Shown: positions 43,312 to 54,847 of the stretch, in pieces
Layout: every line of letters begins with the position of its first letter
Numbering within the stretch: position 1 is the first letter of the stretch
NCBI GenBank assembly: GCA_039519185.1
Contig: CM076851.1
Coordinates: forward strand, 34,517,799 to 34,581,798
Direction of reading: 5' to 3'
DNA length: 64,000 bases
Source of the DNA: Astragalus membranaceus
Taxonomy: Eukaryota; Streptophyta; Magnoliopsida; Fabales; Fabaceae
Program-made: the position numbers and the translations under genes
Notes under the pieces: model-generated
The model's database searches: none
What the model was told of the DNA's origin: nothing
What the model saw: the letters and a program-made list of their open reading frames with translations, nothing else

Positions 43312-43490
43312 CTTAGATTGTAACTTTGTGGCCATCAGTTGTGACTGCCACCTGAGTGGGAATTCTGAATGTTTGCTCCTTAAGGGGGTGAACATATTTA
43401 ATTTTATCAATAAGTGGAATCAGCCAATGGATGCCATATGGCAAAGTCTTACTAAATCTCCCAAATCCATGCTTATGATAGAAACTTAGA
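43312..43490 (-). pseudogene. Stomatin-like (SPFH/Band 7) gene fragment, copy a
   Basis: The minus strand reads GFGRFSKTLPYGIHWLIPLI, then DKIKYVHPLKEQTFRIPTQV and AVTTDGHKVTI. This is the start of the SPFH domain of a mitochondrial stomatin-like protein (relatives have RFGK..TL.PGIHFLIPFVDRI). Only one exon-sized piece is present. It lies between the epimerase fragment and the phosphate transporter pseudogene. Confidence 0.75.
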
Positions 43491-43670
43491 AACTCGAATC
43501 CATGCTTATGATATCTTAAAGACATAGATCGAAGAGGAAGATAGGCATAGAATTAGATCATAATAATTGAAAGGATATTTTAGATATTTATTCTAATTCT
43601 AATGCTATCACATGCACATGCTTTTAAATTTCAGGTTAAGGAGTGAACCCTTGTGAGTTGTGACAGCAGC

Positions 43671-45424
43671 ATGGCTAATAATGAGTTGAAGGTGCTTAAC
43701 GCACTTGATGTTGCGAAAACACAATGGTATCACTTCACTGCAATTGTGGTTGGTGGAATGGGTTTCTTCACTGATGCCTATGATCTCTTCTGCATTTCCC
43801 TTGTCACCAAATTGCTTGACCGATTGTAATTGTACTACTCTGAAGGTTCCGACAAATCAGGTTCTCTACCAGACAACATTTCTGCTGCAATCAACGGTGT
43901 TGCATTCTGTGGAACACTTGCAGGACAACTTTTCTTTGGTTGGCTTGGTGATAAAATGGGAAGGAAACGCGTGTATGAAATGACACTTATGCTTATGGTC
44001 ATTTGCTCACTTGCTTCTGGTCTCTCTTTTGGTAAAGAACCAAAAACGGTTATAGCCACACTTTGTTTCTTCAGGTTTTGGCTTGGATTTGGAATTGGTG
44101 GTGATTACCCTTGGTCAGCTACTATCATGTCTGAGTATGCTAATAAGAAGACATGTGGAGCTTTTATAGCTGCAGTTTTTGCCATGCAGGGTTTTGGAAT
44201 TATTACTGGTGGTGGAACTGTTGCTATTGTAATTTCATCTATTTTCAAAGCCATATATCCTGCTCCACCATTCCAAGTTAATCCAGCTTTGTCTACCGTT
44301 CCACAAGCTGATTACGTTTGGAGAATAATCTTAATGTTTGGTGCACTCCCAGCTTTGTTGACATATTATTGGAGAATGAAAATGCCCGAAACTGCAAGAT
44401 ACACAGCTTTGGTTGCTAAGGATGAGAAACAAGCAGCTGCTGACATGTCGAAGGTTTTGCAAGTTGAAATAAAAGTTGAGCCTGAGAAAGTTCAGAATAT
44501 GGGGAGACAAGGAAGAAGGAATAATAATGAATTTGGTTTGTTTACAACTGGGGGTGGGAATAGGCCAGACCGCCTAACAGGGGCCTACGGCGCAGCCTAC
44601 GACAAGCCAGGCCAGGCTAGGCTTTTGTTAAAATAGATAAGTCCAGGACTTTTTTAAAAGCCTATTTAGCTAAATAGGCCAGGTCACAGGCCATCGAAAA
44701 AGCCTTTTAGGCCTATCAGGCCGGCCTATTTAAATAAATATAACTAATATTTTTAGTTATTAGTATTAGTTTGTATTGAATTTGGTACTTTGTGTTACGT
44801 CATAACTTTGCTAACATTTTTTGGTAGTTTAAACATATTAACCTACATCAATATTTGACATAGTTGAAGTTATTATTATAAAATAGAATTTAAATAGGAT
44901 GTCATATAAAGATATTTCCCTAAAAGGTTTTGTTAGATCTCAATTAGAACTTATTCTCATTCACCTATTGGATGGTTATTCTATCTACAAAGGCTTAAAC
45001 CATTGAAATGGTGTAGGTCTTCTAAAAAAAATATAGTCAAATAGGCTTTTAAACAGGCTTTTAGGCCTTGTTAGGCTTTCAGAAAGGCCAGGCCAGGCCT
45101 AAAAAATGGGCCTACGATAGGCCACAGGCCAGGCTCAGGCCTATCATTTTCAACGTAGGCCAGGCCCAGACCATGCAGAGCCTAGCTCGGCCCAGCCTAT
45201 TCCCACCCCTATTTACAACACAGTTTCTTCGCCGCCATGGACTTCATTTACTTGGAACTGCTGCTGCTTGGTTTCTTTTAGACATTGCTTATTACAGTCA
45301 GAATCTTTTCCAGAAGGATATTTTCAATGCAATTGGGTGGATTGCTGAGGCAAAAACAATGAATGCACTTGAAGAGCTTTATAGAATTGCTAGAGCACAG
45401 ACACTGATAGCATTTTGCACATTT
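43671..45424 (+). pseudogene. PHT1 high-affinity phosphate transporter, broken
   Basis: The frame starts at ATG 43671 (MANNELKVLNALDVAKTQWY), the typical PHT1 N-terminus, with membrane segments and FFGWLGDKMGRKRVY following. The family signature is present but changed ([20 protein letters not shown]; most PHT1 proteins have [20 protein letters not shown]). Damage: TAA at 43827-43829 after LLDRL, a 663-bp hAT-like insertion after GLFTT, and loss of everything after AQTLIAFC at 45424. The rest reads in frame across the insertion (FLRRHGLHLLGTAAAWFLLD). About 400 of roughly 535 residues remain. Intact PHT1 proteins are plasma membrane H+/phosphate symporters. The coding part is intronless, as usual for the family. 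Confidence 0.9.
44541..45219. mobile_element. hAT-like non-autonomous element in PHT1, 8-bp TSD
   Basis: The element 44549-45211 starts tgggggtgggaataggcc and ends with the inverse (ggcctattcccacccc-like cctattcccacccctа text without the final match). The 8-mer tttacaac flanks it exactly (44541-44548, 45212-45219). Eight-base duplications and a T(A/G)GGGGTGGG terminus are hAT features. Inside are many copies of aggcctattta, ggccaggc and complements. No transposase. Confidence 0.87.
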
Positions 45425-45559
45425 CACAAAACAACACTTTTAAGGCATGCACATTAACTGTTTGTCATACGAAGCCATGAACGGATCAACAATCTAAACT
45501 GATAAACAATACATAAAAATTAATAAAAGAATAAATTCACTTTACAATTAAAAATTAAT

Positions 45560-45835
45560 AAAAGAATAAATTAACTTAACCCAAAGATACAACATAGCAT
45601 AGATTGTAACTTTGTGGCCATCGGTTGTGACTGCGACCTGAGTGGGAATTCTGAATGTTTGCTCCTTAAGGGAGTGAACATATTTAATTTTATCAATAAG
45701 TGGAATCAGCCAATGGATGCCATATGACAAAGTCTTACTAAATCTCCCAAATCGTTCTACTATGTAAACTTACCTCTCTAGAATGATATTAAATCCCCAA
45801 TTAATTGGAGAATGAATAATCCTGAACGTAAATAA
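45560..45835 (-). pseudogene. Stomatin-like gene fragment, copy b
   Basis: Minus strand: VYIVERFGRFSKTLSYGIHW, then LIPLIDKIKYVHSLKEQTFR and IPTQVAVTTDGHKVTIY. It nearly duplicates copy a and extends further upstream (VYIVERFG). Its upstream flank (ggggatttaatatcattctagag on the minus strand) matches the flank of copy c, so b and c derive from one longer segment. Confidence 0.75.
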
Positions 45836-46065
45836 TCATTTCAATCTATAAAGAAGTAAGTTCATTAACCTTGAATCGGTAGAGAGAAGAGAATAAAGAA
45901 GTAAGTTCACTAACCTTGAAGAACTGGAATAAAGAATGGTTTATTAGAACATCTACACACTCTTCCCTCCACCGATCAAAGTGAACTTACTGAACTTACT
46001 TTGATGTTTATTGAACCCAACAATCTTGAAATAGATTGAAACGATTATATTGAAATCAATGTTAA
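45836..46065. other. Spacer with short repeats, no gene
   Basis: The phrase agaagtaagttcattaacctt is nearly repeated (about 45851 and 45898), and gtgaacttactgaacttac forms a short echo near 45980. No coding sequence. Confidence 0.4.
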
Positions 46066-46100
46066 CTAGAATAGGAACCCGTGCAATGCACGAGACATAT
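46066..46100 (-). mobile_element. Helitron-like 3' terminus, minus orientation
   Basis: Read on the minus strand, tctcgtgcattgcacggg forms a short hairpin, followed by ttcctatt and CTAG, with T next (insertion between A and T). A hairpin a few bases before CTRR is the Helitron 3' signature. The body would extend to the right; I could not identify its 5' TC end. Confidence 0.5.
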
Positions 46101-46131
46101 GTTTTATTCTGAATATATATTAAATATATTA

Positions 46132-46176
<45 letters not shown>

Positions 46177-47935
46177 ATTTTTATATCAAATTAAATAAGT
46201 AGTTTATTAAACTAAAGTTAAAATTGTTATTTAAATTTATTAACATAAATTAGGAAATTAAAATAATTTAATACAAAAATGCTTAGATGAAATTAATAGA
46301 TATTCGGTCAATTATGTATGTAGTTGCACGTAGAGTATACTCGATTTGCATAAAAATAAGAGATTCAACCGATTATATAAAAAATAACCACTAATGAAAT
46401 CAAACGTGTTTAATTATATATATTTGTCTTAAGAAAATATCAAAAAGGGAAATAATAACAAAGGCAAATAATCATCATATTTGACGTTTATTTTATTCTA
46501 AATATATATTAAATATATAACATATACAATATCAAAATAATTATATTAAATTGAATTAGTAGTTTATTAAATTAATTAAAATAATTATTTATTTTTTCAC
46601 AAAAATGTGGAACTTAAAATAATATATTAGAAAAATGTTTAGTTGAGTTATTAATATATCGTAGTCAATAAGCCAATTATATAATATAGTTAGGTGAAAT
46701 AAAAGAAAAAATAAGTGTTGTTAAACGAATGTAACAACAGAAATTTTTTTTTTTACAAAACAAACAACTGAATGTTTAAATAACATATTGTCATGAATAC
46801 TTAATGAATAATGAAACCAAATGCATAACATTAAATTCTCGTTTTAGATATGTCATGAAAACCTTATGAGGAGATGAGATTAATCGTTTATATATGTCAT
46901 GAAATTCTCGTTTATCTATGTCATGAAAATCTTACGAGGATGGGAGATTAATTGTCGTTTATATATGTCATGAAATTCTCGTTTATATATTTAAAAAAAA
47001 GTGTTTTGGAAAAAAAGTAAATATTTGATATTAATTGGTTTGTACTATTGATGTAAAATGTCTTACACCATTAGTCAACAAATTGACTTAGTACTAAATT
47101 CTTGTTTTCCCCTATTAAAAAAATAAGTGTTGCCCCGTGAAGACTATTTTTTTAAAAAATGAATGGCCGCACCTAATCAAAATACTTGGAATTAGGTCAT
47201 ATCAGTGAAATTAATATATAAATGGTTGACTAATGTTAATGGTTTATAAAACCATGGGGATAAATTGTTCTACAATATTTTAGATATAGAAATTACTTGT
47301 GCTACTCTAGAACATAATTCTTTGATAATTTCAGTGTCATTCGCACTAGCATGTGCAAATATCTGGACATTTTGACAAACATGGCTTGCACTCTGAAATA
47401 TGTCATCATTAACAATTTAATGACCAACTATTATTAAATAAAACAAGCTAATATTATATTGATATTTTTATTAATATTGCTAACTTTTATTGCATTCCAT
47501 TTATAACAAACTTTTCAGCGAACCATCATTATTAGACACTTTCTTAACACAAAATGTGTGCTGAAGTTCACTTGCAGCCTATCAATCATAGTGAATTTTG
47601 AACAATGAAGTCTTTCCAATGAGCTTTGTTAAGTCTTTTGGGATGTAGTATCATCAAGTTTCTAAAGTGATATAAAAGCTCTAGATTTAGGTTATAAACT
47701 AACACAAGTATAAAATGTTGTATAGTGTAATTGGTATAACCTAAAAATGTATGTTTGGTTGTTCTATACTCTCCAAGATTAGGAGCAACGGTGGATTTTG
47801 ACATATAGTAAACATCTCCTTCAATTGATTATGAGAAATTAAAAATTAAAAATTAAAAATTTAAAAATTAAATAGTATATTCAATTGATTAGGTAAAACA
47901 TTTTTTTCACAAAGTTTAAACCAAAATATTAGACC
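46101..47935. other. AT-rich DNA, probably element interior, no gene
   Basis: It contains a TA dinucleotide run (about 46138-46171) and a repeated phrase (tatatgtcatgaaattctcgttta, near 46890 and 46965, with a partial copy near 46850). No exon or protein family was recognised in either strand. Confidence 0.4.
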
Positions 47936-47936
47936 T

Positions 47937-49076
47937 TGTCTACTATCTATCTATACCATTTACCCACTACCAAAATTACAATTTTATCCTTTTCACTTTT
48001 TCACTTTTTCACTCTCTCACACACTTTTTCACTTTCCCTCACTTTTTACTTTCTTCTCCTATTTCTTTTTCCAATTCTCTCATTTCTCTATTTTTCATAT
48101 TTTTTCACTCTCTCACACACTTTTTCATTCTCTTCTCCTATTTCTTCCTCTAATTCTCCCATTTCTCTATTTTTCACAATATACCTACTTTAATTTAATC
48201 TACATGTCACCTTCATTTTTCCTCTTTACTATTTTAAAATTTTCAAATTTTGACAAAATTTTAATATTTGTTTTAGGCTAATTAAATCTGTTAACTTTAA
48301 AATTGTCTTGATTTTCACGGGATAAAGTTCTGACTAATTAAATTTTGTCTGAGTCCATACATTATCCACTACCAAAATATCAATCTTATCATTTTTCCAA
48401 CTAAGCAATTGGAGTATATTTAGGTAATTTTATTTTTCACTTTTTCAAACTTTTTTACTCTCACACACTTTTTCAAACTTACCATTTACCTATTACCAAA
48501 ATATCAATCTTATGTTTCCCAACTAAATAATTGGAGTATAATCAATAATTAAAAAAAAAATTATTTATTTTTATAATTTACACAAACTACTCAAACCTAC
48601 TTTTTTTAAACTTTTTCCCACAACTATTTAAAAAAAATTTATTCATTTTTATAATTTACTCAAACTACTAAAATTACTAAAATCAATTAAAATGAGTAAA
48701 ACCAATTAATTTTTTCATAAAAAATAAAAAGGAGTAAAATGCCAACGGGAGTGGCAACGAGAGCGAGAGTGCCAACGGGACTGCCAACATGAGTGCCAAC
48801 GGGAGTGGCAACGAGAGTGCCAACAGGAGGACCAACGAAGATGCAAACGGGAGGGGCAACGAGGATGCATATTTTACCTCTAATGTCCAAATACAATATT
48901 ATGGATCAATGTAGTTCTGATTGTCAACGGGGATGCATATTCCACTTTGAATTTCAAATCATACATTTTGGACATAATTCACAACTTATCAATGTCTTCC
49001 AAATTACTATTATGACTTCATGGTAATACACCGACCATACAGTATCACCCGTGCGTATGCACGGGTAAAAAACTAG
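47937..49076 (+). mobile_element. Helitron-like element (3' end clear, 5' end tentative)
   Basis: The 3' end has a perfect 8-bp stem (acccgtgc, loop gtat, gcacgggt; 49047-49066), then six A and CTAG at 49073-49076, followed by T. The left boundary is tentatively the tctactatctatctatacc text at 47938, because Helitrons start with TC and this pyrimidine-rich start is common, but the preceding base is G rather than A. No Rep/helicase gene. Inside are CT-rich repeats (cactttttcactctctcaca) and the GCCAACGGGAGTG array. Confidence 0.5.
48739..48875. repeat. Tandem 12-18 base repeats of gccaacgggagtg
   Basis: About eight imperfect units (gccaacgggagtg, gcaacgagagtgcc, gccaacaggagg, gcaaacgggagggg) occur in a row. 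The minus strand translates to PVGTLVATPVGTHVG-type text, which is a consequence of the repeat. Confidence 0.75.
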
Positions 49077-49423
49077 TCAATTCACAATGTTTAATACTAT
49101 CATTTTTTGTTTTAAGTAAGAAGAAAATATCATTTTTCATTTTATGAATATAATGGTTTCTTAAAATTTGATGTTTTGATTAGTTAAATTATGCTTTTGA
49201 TGAGAAAAAATTATAATTTGAAAAACACATTAAATTGCAAATAGTGTAACCATGACTTTTTTCCCTTTTTGATTGTTGAATATCATTATTTGCTGAATTT
49301 ATTAATATAAATACAATTAATTTATTCCTTACATAAAAGTGTGGGACTAAAAAATATAATAAATAACAAACGCATAATAAGATGACACGTGTAACATTAT
49401 TTATTGAGATACATTTTTAATTG

Positions 49424-49478
<55 letters not shown>

Positions 49479-49552
49479 TGAAAGAAACAATTATATTTAC
49501 TTGTTGATGATTATTCCTCCACCAATCAATTGAGGAATTAATATCATTCCAG
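49077..49552. other. AT-rich spacer with a (TA)n microsatellite
   Basis: No gene. A TA run spans about 49424-49476. The right part, from about 49480, is the upstream flank shared with stomatin copy b. Confidence 0.5.
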
Positions 49553-49654
49553 AGAAGCAAGTTTACATAGTAGAACGATTTGAGAAATTTAGTAAGACTT
49601 TGCCATATGTCATCCATTGGCTGATTCCACTTATTGATAAAATTAAATATGCAG
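49553..49654 (+). pseudogene. Stomatin-like gene fragment, copy c
   Basis: Plus strand: VYIVERFEKFSKTLPYVIHW and LIPLIDKIKYA, then an abrupt change to unrelated sequence at about 49652. It is in opposite orientation to copies a and b, next to the last exon of the QWRF remnant. Confidence 0.72.
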
Positions 49655-50739
49655 TTGGATTAGTTGGCCCCTTAAGCTGCTTTCTTCCTCCTGAAAATTA
49701 CAGAACTTTCAAGATATTATATAAACTGCTAGAGTTAAACAGTATGGTACTCTACAACCAAGCCACCAAGGTAGAAGGATTGTGTGCAAGACAAACCCGT
49801 GACTTGTATATCTTTGACAATAAATCTGCATTCTCTCCAATGAGAGCTCTTTCTCCTCCAACAACTCTGGCTAACTCTGATATAGAAGTATCTGTTTCTT
49901 CTGCCTGATGCATGGAATATGTCTTTTCTTCAACTGGGTTTGATAGAAAAACTCATCAATTGACTCTACTGGCTCCAAAACAATGTAAACAAAACTGACT
50001 CGAAAACATAGTAGGGCAGAAAGGAGCGGCCAGGAAGATTTTAAAACAAAATCATTATTTTATTCAATTCAAGTTCATATAACCTTAAGTCTTACACTGC
50101 GGTGGACCATCAAACACCAAACTGTTGGTTGAAGGAAGATAATTGCATTTTCAAACAGTGGACCATTCTTTCATTAGTCTCACCTTTGTAATGAATCTTT
50201 GGATATTGGAAGCAATTGTTTCCATAATCTTTGATGCTGAATTCAGCGCCTCCCCCACCTCTCTTACATCAACCTGTGGCTTAATACATTTTTGTGAATC
50301 AAAACTTGCACACAATCCAAATGAATAGGCATAGCAGAAAGAAAATGATATTATATTACTTGTCTAGACAATCAACACACGAGACAAAGATTTATCATAC
50401 CCTTACATCCCTGCCAATTGGAAGTTGCACTGACACGTTCAACAAAGCTTGAATTGCTTCTATAATGGAGACTGAATAATCTTCTTCCATAACAGACCAC
50501 TCATCCAAATATGGAATCTGTAATTAAATTCAATGGAATATAGAAATTACTTATTACTGATATATTACTACGCATTTAAAATTAACTGATATTTTTTTTT
50601 GGTATTAAAATGATAATTAATTAATTAACAAAAGAAATCAGTAGTAGTACCCTCTCAATCCAATTTCGATGTGTATTAGTTGCAAGAGGTGGTTATGCTG
50701 AAACAAGGACAACATAGACTTATTTCGATACCCAAATGT

Positions 50740-53099
50740 TGTAACATCCCTAATTTTTTAAAATGTGATTCACGGGGATTGTAAATAAATTCTTAGACGA
50801 GTGAAATAATAATTCGTGAATCGGATATGGGTTAGTCGAGAAAACGTTAAGCTATGGCTAAGTAGGAGAAAACTTAGGTGAAAATGAGGATTTAGAAAGA
50901 ATTAATGAACCAAGGGCATTTTGGTCTTTTCACCACCATTTAAACCTTCATCCCATTAAAGCATTTCAACCTTCACTCTCATTGTTCAGCTGGAACAAAA
51001 ATTCAGAAAAGAAGAATAGGAGAGAGAGAGAAGAAGGGGCGAAGGAGGAAGAAGAGGAGAGGAGCACCACCTCCATCAAACCTTCTTGCATGTAAGTTCT
51101 CCTTGTGCCATTCAACTCCATTTTCAATCCTCTTTCTTTTGGTACCAATTTCAGAACCTAACACTCTCTAAATCACCACCACTTGCCATTGTTGAATTTT
51201 GAAGCTCAAAGTTGAGTTTTCAACTTGATGAAGTATTGCATGTGCTCTTTGGAACCTTGGGAGTAATTCTTAGCAACTCCTTGAAGCTACATTGTGGTTA
51301 GGATAATTTTGGAAGCAATCTCAGTAGCAAAGGAGCTTGGGTTCGAAATAGGGGCTGTTGGTGTCGGCTTTGGAATGGTTTGGAACGATTGCGGAGATTG
51401 TTCGTGTGATTACGGTTCGATCGTTCGAGTGAGGACGTGACTTCTCGGGGATTCGTCAAATCGGTGAGTTTTACTCCCGTTAGGTTTTTATCTTATTGTT
51501 TTCAAACTTATTGCATTTCTGGTTCTGTGGCAAGCATTCTGATTTCGAAAGATTATCGAGTCGAAAACTGTTTTTCGGAAAAATAACGTTTTACGGTTTT
51601 TATTAAAATATATGTGTATTCTATGGATTGTTGATTGAAATATTTGGACTAGAATTATGAACTGGAATGCAATATATATTATCTGTTTTGAGGTTGGATT
51701 TTGATCGGAATTGGGAATGGACGCGAACGGAGAAGCGAAACGAGAGAAACGGAATGAAATCAGATTACAGAACAGGGCACACGGATCGTGCGCCCCTGCG
51801 GCACGAACCGTACGCCTGCCTCGCAGATGGTGAATTAAATTTAGTGCATCACACACGGGTCGTGCGCCCCTAGGGCACGAACCGTGCGTGTGGTTCTGTC
51901 TCGGGGTGCAAATTTCTCTTTTCGTCGCTCCTTTCGATTCCAAACCTCTTCTAATATCCCTTCCAACCAATTGTGATATTATTGCCTTAATAAAATCATT
52001 GTTTTGATTGTGTTCAACATGATTTTGAGAAAGGATTTCGAGAACTATAAATGTTCGAAAAACCGAAAAGTAGGCCGCGTGTGAGTACATGTTTTTGAAT
52101 AACAAAACAGATTACATGTCCAACTTGGTACTGTATTATAACGCCAGATGTCTAGTATCGTATTCATCGAAACGGGTTATAAAACAACGATAGATATAGG
52201 TTATATCGAATATAGAAGTCGGCCCAATGCAGGTGTGATATATAAATTATCTCAAGTTGGGTGACGACCCAACGAATAGCATACTAGGAAGGGAAGGTCA
52301 TGAGCCCTCACCCTAGGACCTGAACGTTGGGGAAAGTACTAGCGGGGGTTATCGGGATTGTGGTTGTTTGCCCGGCCGATGTATGCTACAATAGGTGCAC
52401 GATTCGCCGAGATTGTGGGTGCTTGCACGGTCGGTGTTTCGTTTGGTAAGCTAGTAATTATAAATTAATTTATGAGGCTTAATAATATATAATAGCACTT
52501 TATATACCGAGATTGTGGCTGTTGCACGGTCGGTAATGAGTTAAGTATATTTGGAGCAAGTAGTTTATAAATTAACTACGTTGCAACGGTTTTATAAATG
52601 AACTGAGTGATAGTGAGGGGGCACGATAGAACTCACTGAGATATGTTATCTCACCCTATCATTATTGTGGTTTTTACAGAGAAACTGGGGAAGCGAAAGA
52701 CGAGGCGACACGAGTAGGTGACGTGCTTACGGAGATGCCAAAGACGTGTAGTCTTGATATGTCCGATTGTTCTTCTTTTGTTGTTCTGTTTTGGTTATGT
52801 AACTTATACTTGATATGAGTTGTATGAACCTTCCCTATTTCTCTGGTTATGATATTGAACAATTGGGTCTGTATTCCTTTTGAGTGGTGAATCAAGTGAA
52901 CCTTTATGGAATTTAAAACGGATGAATCCGAGATATTATGTTTAGTTATCTGAAAAAGTTTGTATGTTCAATATCTAAGCAGGGATTGTGTCATCTGATT
53001 GTTGACATAGATGTCAGTCAGTCTATTTACAGGGTATTTACAGGTTATAAATACTGGGTGATACAAAAGTCGTCAAGCACAATATTTTTCGGCGTTACA
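50740..53099 (+). mobile_element. LTR of the paired-palindrome family, copy C, in a QWRF intron
   Basis: It begins tgtaacatccctaattttt and ends tttttcggcgttaca. It aligns in landmark order with the LTRs at 20697-22941 (inverted) and 59693-63990: a CT-rich ORF-like head, cggttcgatcgttcgagtg, palindromic GC motifs at 51776-51895, then gggtgacgacccaacg...gcatactagg, and a closing acagagaaactgggg block. Flanking pentamers (aatgt, atctg) do not match, so an altered or deleted side is likely. No retrotransposon genes follow, so it is effectively a solo LTR. Confidence 0.75.
51776..51895. repeat. Paired GC-rich palindromic motifs in LTR copy C
   Basis: Four motifs in two pairs: gcacacggatcgtgcgcc with gcacgaaccgtacg, then cacacgggtcgtgcgcc with gcacgaaccgtgcg. 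The spacer inside each pair is a short cctgcg or cctagg text, the same design as at 21695 and 62905. Confidence 0.85.
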
Positions 53100-53307
53100 A
53101 TCTGGATGTATTTTTCACTTTATTGCTCTATGCTCAACTTGAAGGAAAATATATAAAAGAAGCATTCAAAACCAATGGTGGCCTTACTTGATCTTCAAGA
53201 ATTGCCGACAGAGTCTTTGATCTCCGAAAAAGCTCCAGTTCTGCTCGTTTCCTGTTCACATAATGACGCATTTTTGATATTTTCATTGCACAAGAATATA
53301 GTGCTTT

Positions 53308-54095
53308 CTGCAAGGATAAAGACGAAGAGAAACAAAAAATAACAAGAGATGATAAAGGTGATTAAAAATAATTTGTACAACATAGCCAAGGATTTTAAAA
53401 AATATCAAAACCTCATTCTTTTACTTATCTAAAAAGCCAAGTAATAAACGTGCAAGATAGTTCTGAATAGCTAAGTCACCCAATAACACACATGAACCTC
53501 ATTCTTTTACTTATCTAAAAAGCCTAATCAAGTTTAGATAAAATCTAGTCAGAAGGTCCAAGAAAGTTAAAAGTCAAAACTACCTAATTTGGTTTACAAC
53601 TGTTTTCTTCCTTTTTTTTCCTTTCTTTTTAACTAAGACTTGTCTGTATATTTTTTAATTATCATGGCTATCAGTCTTGTACGGTTGTACTTATCTAAAT
53701 ATCCAGATCAAATTCATTGGAGTACTTTTTTTGTAAACTAGATTACGATGACCAATATAAATAAAGACGTGATAGTCGGCTACACTCAAAAGTCAAAACT
53801 ACTTAATTTGGTTTAAGTCCACACAGAGAAGACACTGTTTGAAGCAAAAGACAATGATGCTGTTTTTGGTCGTGGCTCAATTTAAAGTTGAACAAAAAGC
53901 AAGCTAGAATATCAATTGTGCTAAATCTTGATGTAGAATACTAGTATACCTGCAGGTGCATGCATGGGGAACATTCAGGGTTACATTGGTCATAATATAT
54001 TAACATAACACATTAAAAATGTTAACCAAAACATATACTATACACATAAGTTAGGTATACTGTACCTAAAGATAATATGCAAAAAAAACACGTAC
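53308..54095. other. AT-rich spacer between QWRF and RPA remnants
   Basis: No exon recognised. The phrase acctcattcttttacttatct is repeated near 53411 and 53492, a local duplication of about 30 bases. Confidence 0.45.
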
Positions 54096-54523
54096 CATTA
54101 AAAAATTTACATTTCACAAACATAAGAGCAACAATAGCATTATCAGCCTCTCCGGAAGAAACAAATCCATTAAGTTCATCGACATATGGTCCGAAGAGAG
54201 GTATTTGGAACCGGAAAATAAGATCAAAGCACAAAAATTTAAATTAATCAATGATTGCGCAAAATTTTATTCAATAAAAACAATACAATTATTAATGTGT
54301 CAAAAAATTATATGGAATCGCACCCATTGTTATCCGGTTCTATTGTCACGACCTTTGTCTTTATACCATTTTTCTCATACTCCCTGCTTTCTTTTCTGAT
54401 TCTAGTCAGCACACCTATAAGGTCTGTGGGCATGTATACATTCCAATTCCAATTATGAATATATATTCAATATAATGTATATATACAATGTCAAATAGTA
54501 ACGTGAATATGTATTGATGTACT

Positions 54524-54799
54524 TATTGAGATATGCCTTGTAATTCTATTGCTTGTAATTTATAAGTGTGAATAGTAACCTAGTCGAAATGGGCCAGTCG
54601 AATGGGCTAGTCGAAATTATGGGCCTGGGCCTGTTTCATTGTATATAAATATAGACGTCAGTAGCATGTAATTTGTAACCCTACTTTTATGAAATTCAGT
54701 GCAGCTTTTACCTAATATTATATTGCCCTAATCATTCCTTTTGTCCCTTTAGCGCCGCCACTTCCTTTTCTTCTCCCTTTCACGTGTTTATCCCCAACA
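54524..54799 (+). repeat. 5' LTR of Copia-2
   Basis: It runs from tattgagatatgcc to tatccccaaca. TATA-like gtatataaatatagacg lies at about 54641. It differs from the 3' LTR at tataagtg/tataggtg, ctgggcc/ctggacc and attcctt/attcttt. Confidence 0.92.
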
Positions 54800-54847
54800 A
54801 ACTGGTATCAAGAGCTTGTTAGATCCTCACAAAATCTATCAAGATTC

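Larger units (their letters stand above)
49752..53307 (-). pseudogene. QWRF-motif (AUGMIN8-like) gene, 3' part, split by an LTR
   Basis: Four minus-strand exons in phase 0 fit GT-AG rules: 53307-53188 (KALYSCAMKISKMRHYVNRK, RAELELFRRSKTLSAILEDQ), 50517-50407 (IPYLDEWSVMEEDYSVSIIE, AIQALLNVSVQLPIGRD), 50273-50184 (VDVREVGEALNSASKIMETI) and 49904-49752 (SELARVVGGERALIGENADL, LSKIYKSR...). This is the helical C-terminal domain of the plant QWRF family, which includes the microtubule-binding AUGMIN subunit 8. The exon with the QWRF motif itself and the basic N-terminus are not found upstream, where an RPA-like fragment begins. The remaining 157 codons have no stop. The LTR at 50740-53099 lies in the intron between the first two exons. 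The truncation suggests a pseudogene. Confidence 0.85.

Noticed and set aside
48687..48896. Reverse-strand frame with PVGTLVATPVG repeats
   Set aside because: Direct translation of the gccaacgggagtg tandem array.
49600..49908. Plus-strand 102-residue open frame
   Set aside because: Its first part is the stomatin fragment. The rest is the antisense of a QWRF exon, whose minus-strand reading matches the family and has splice sites.
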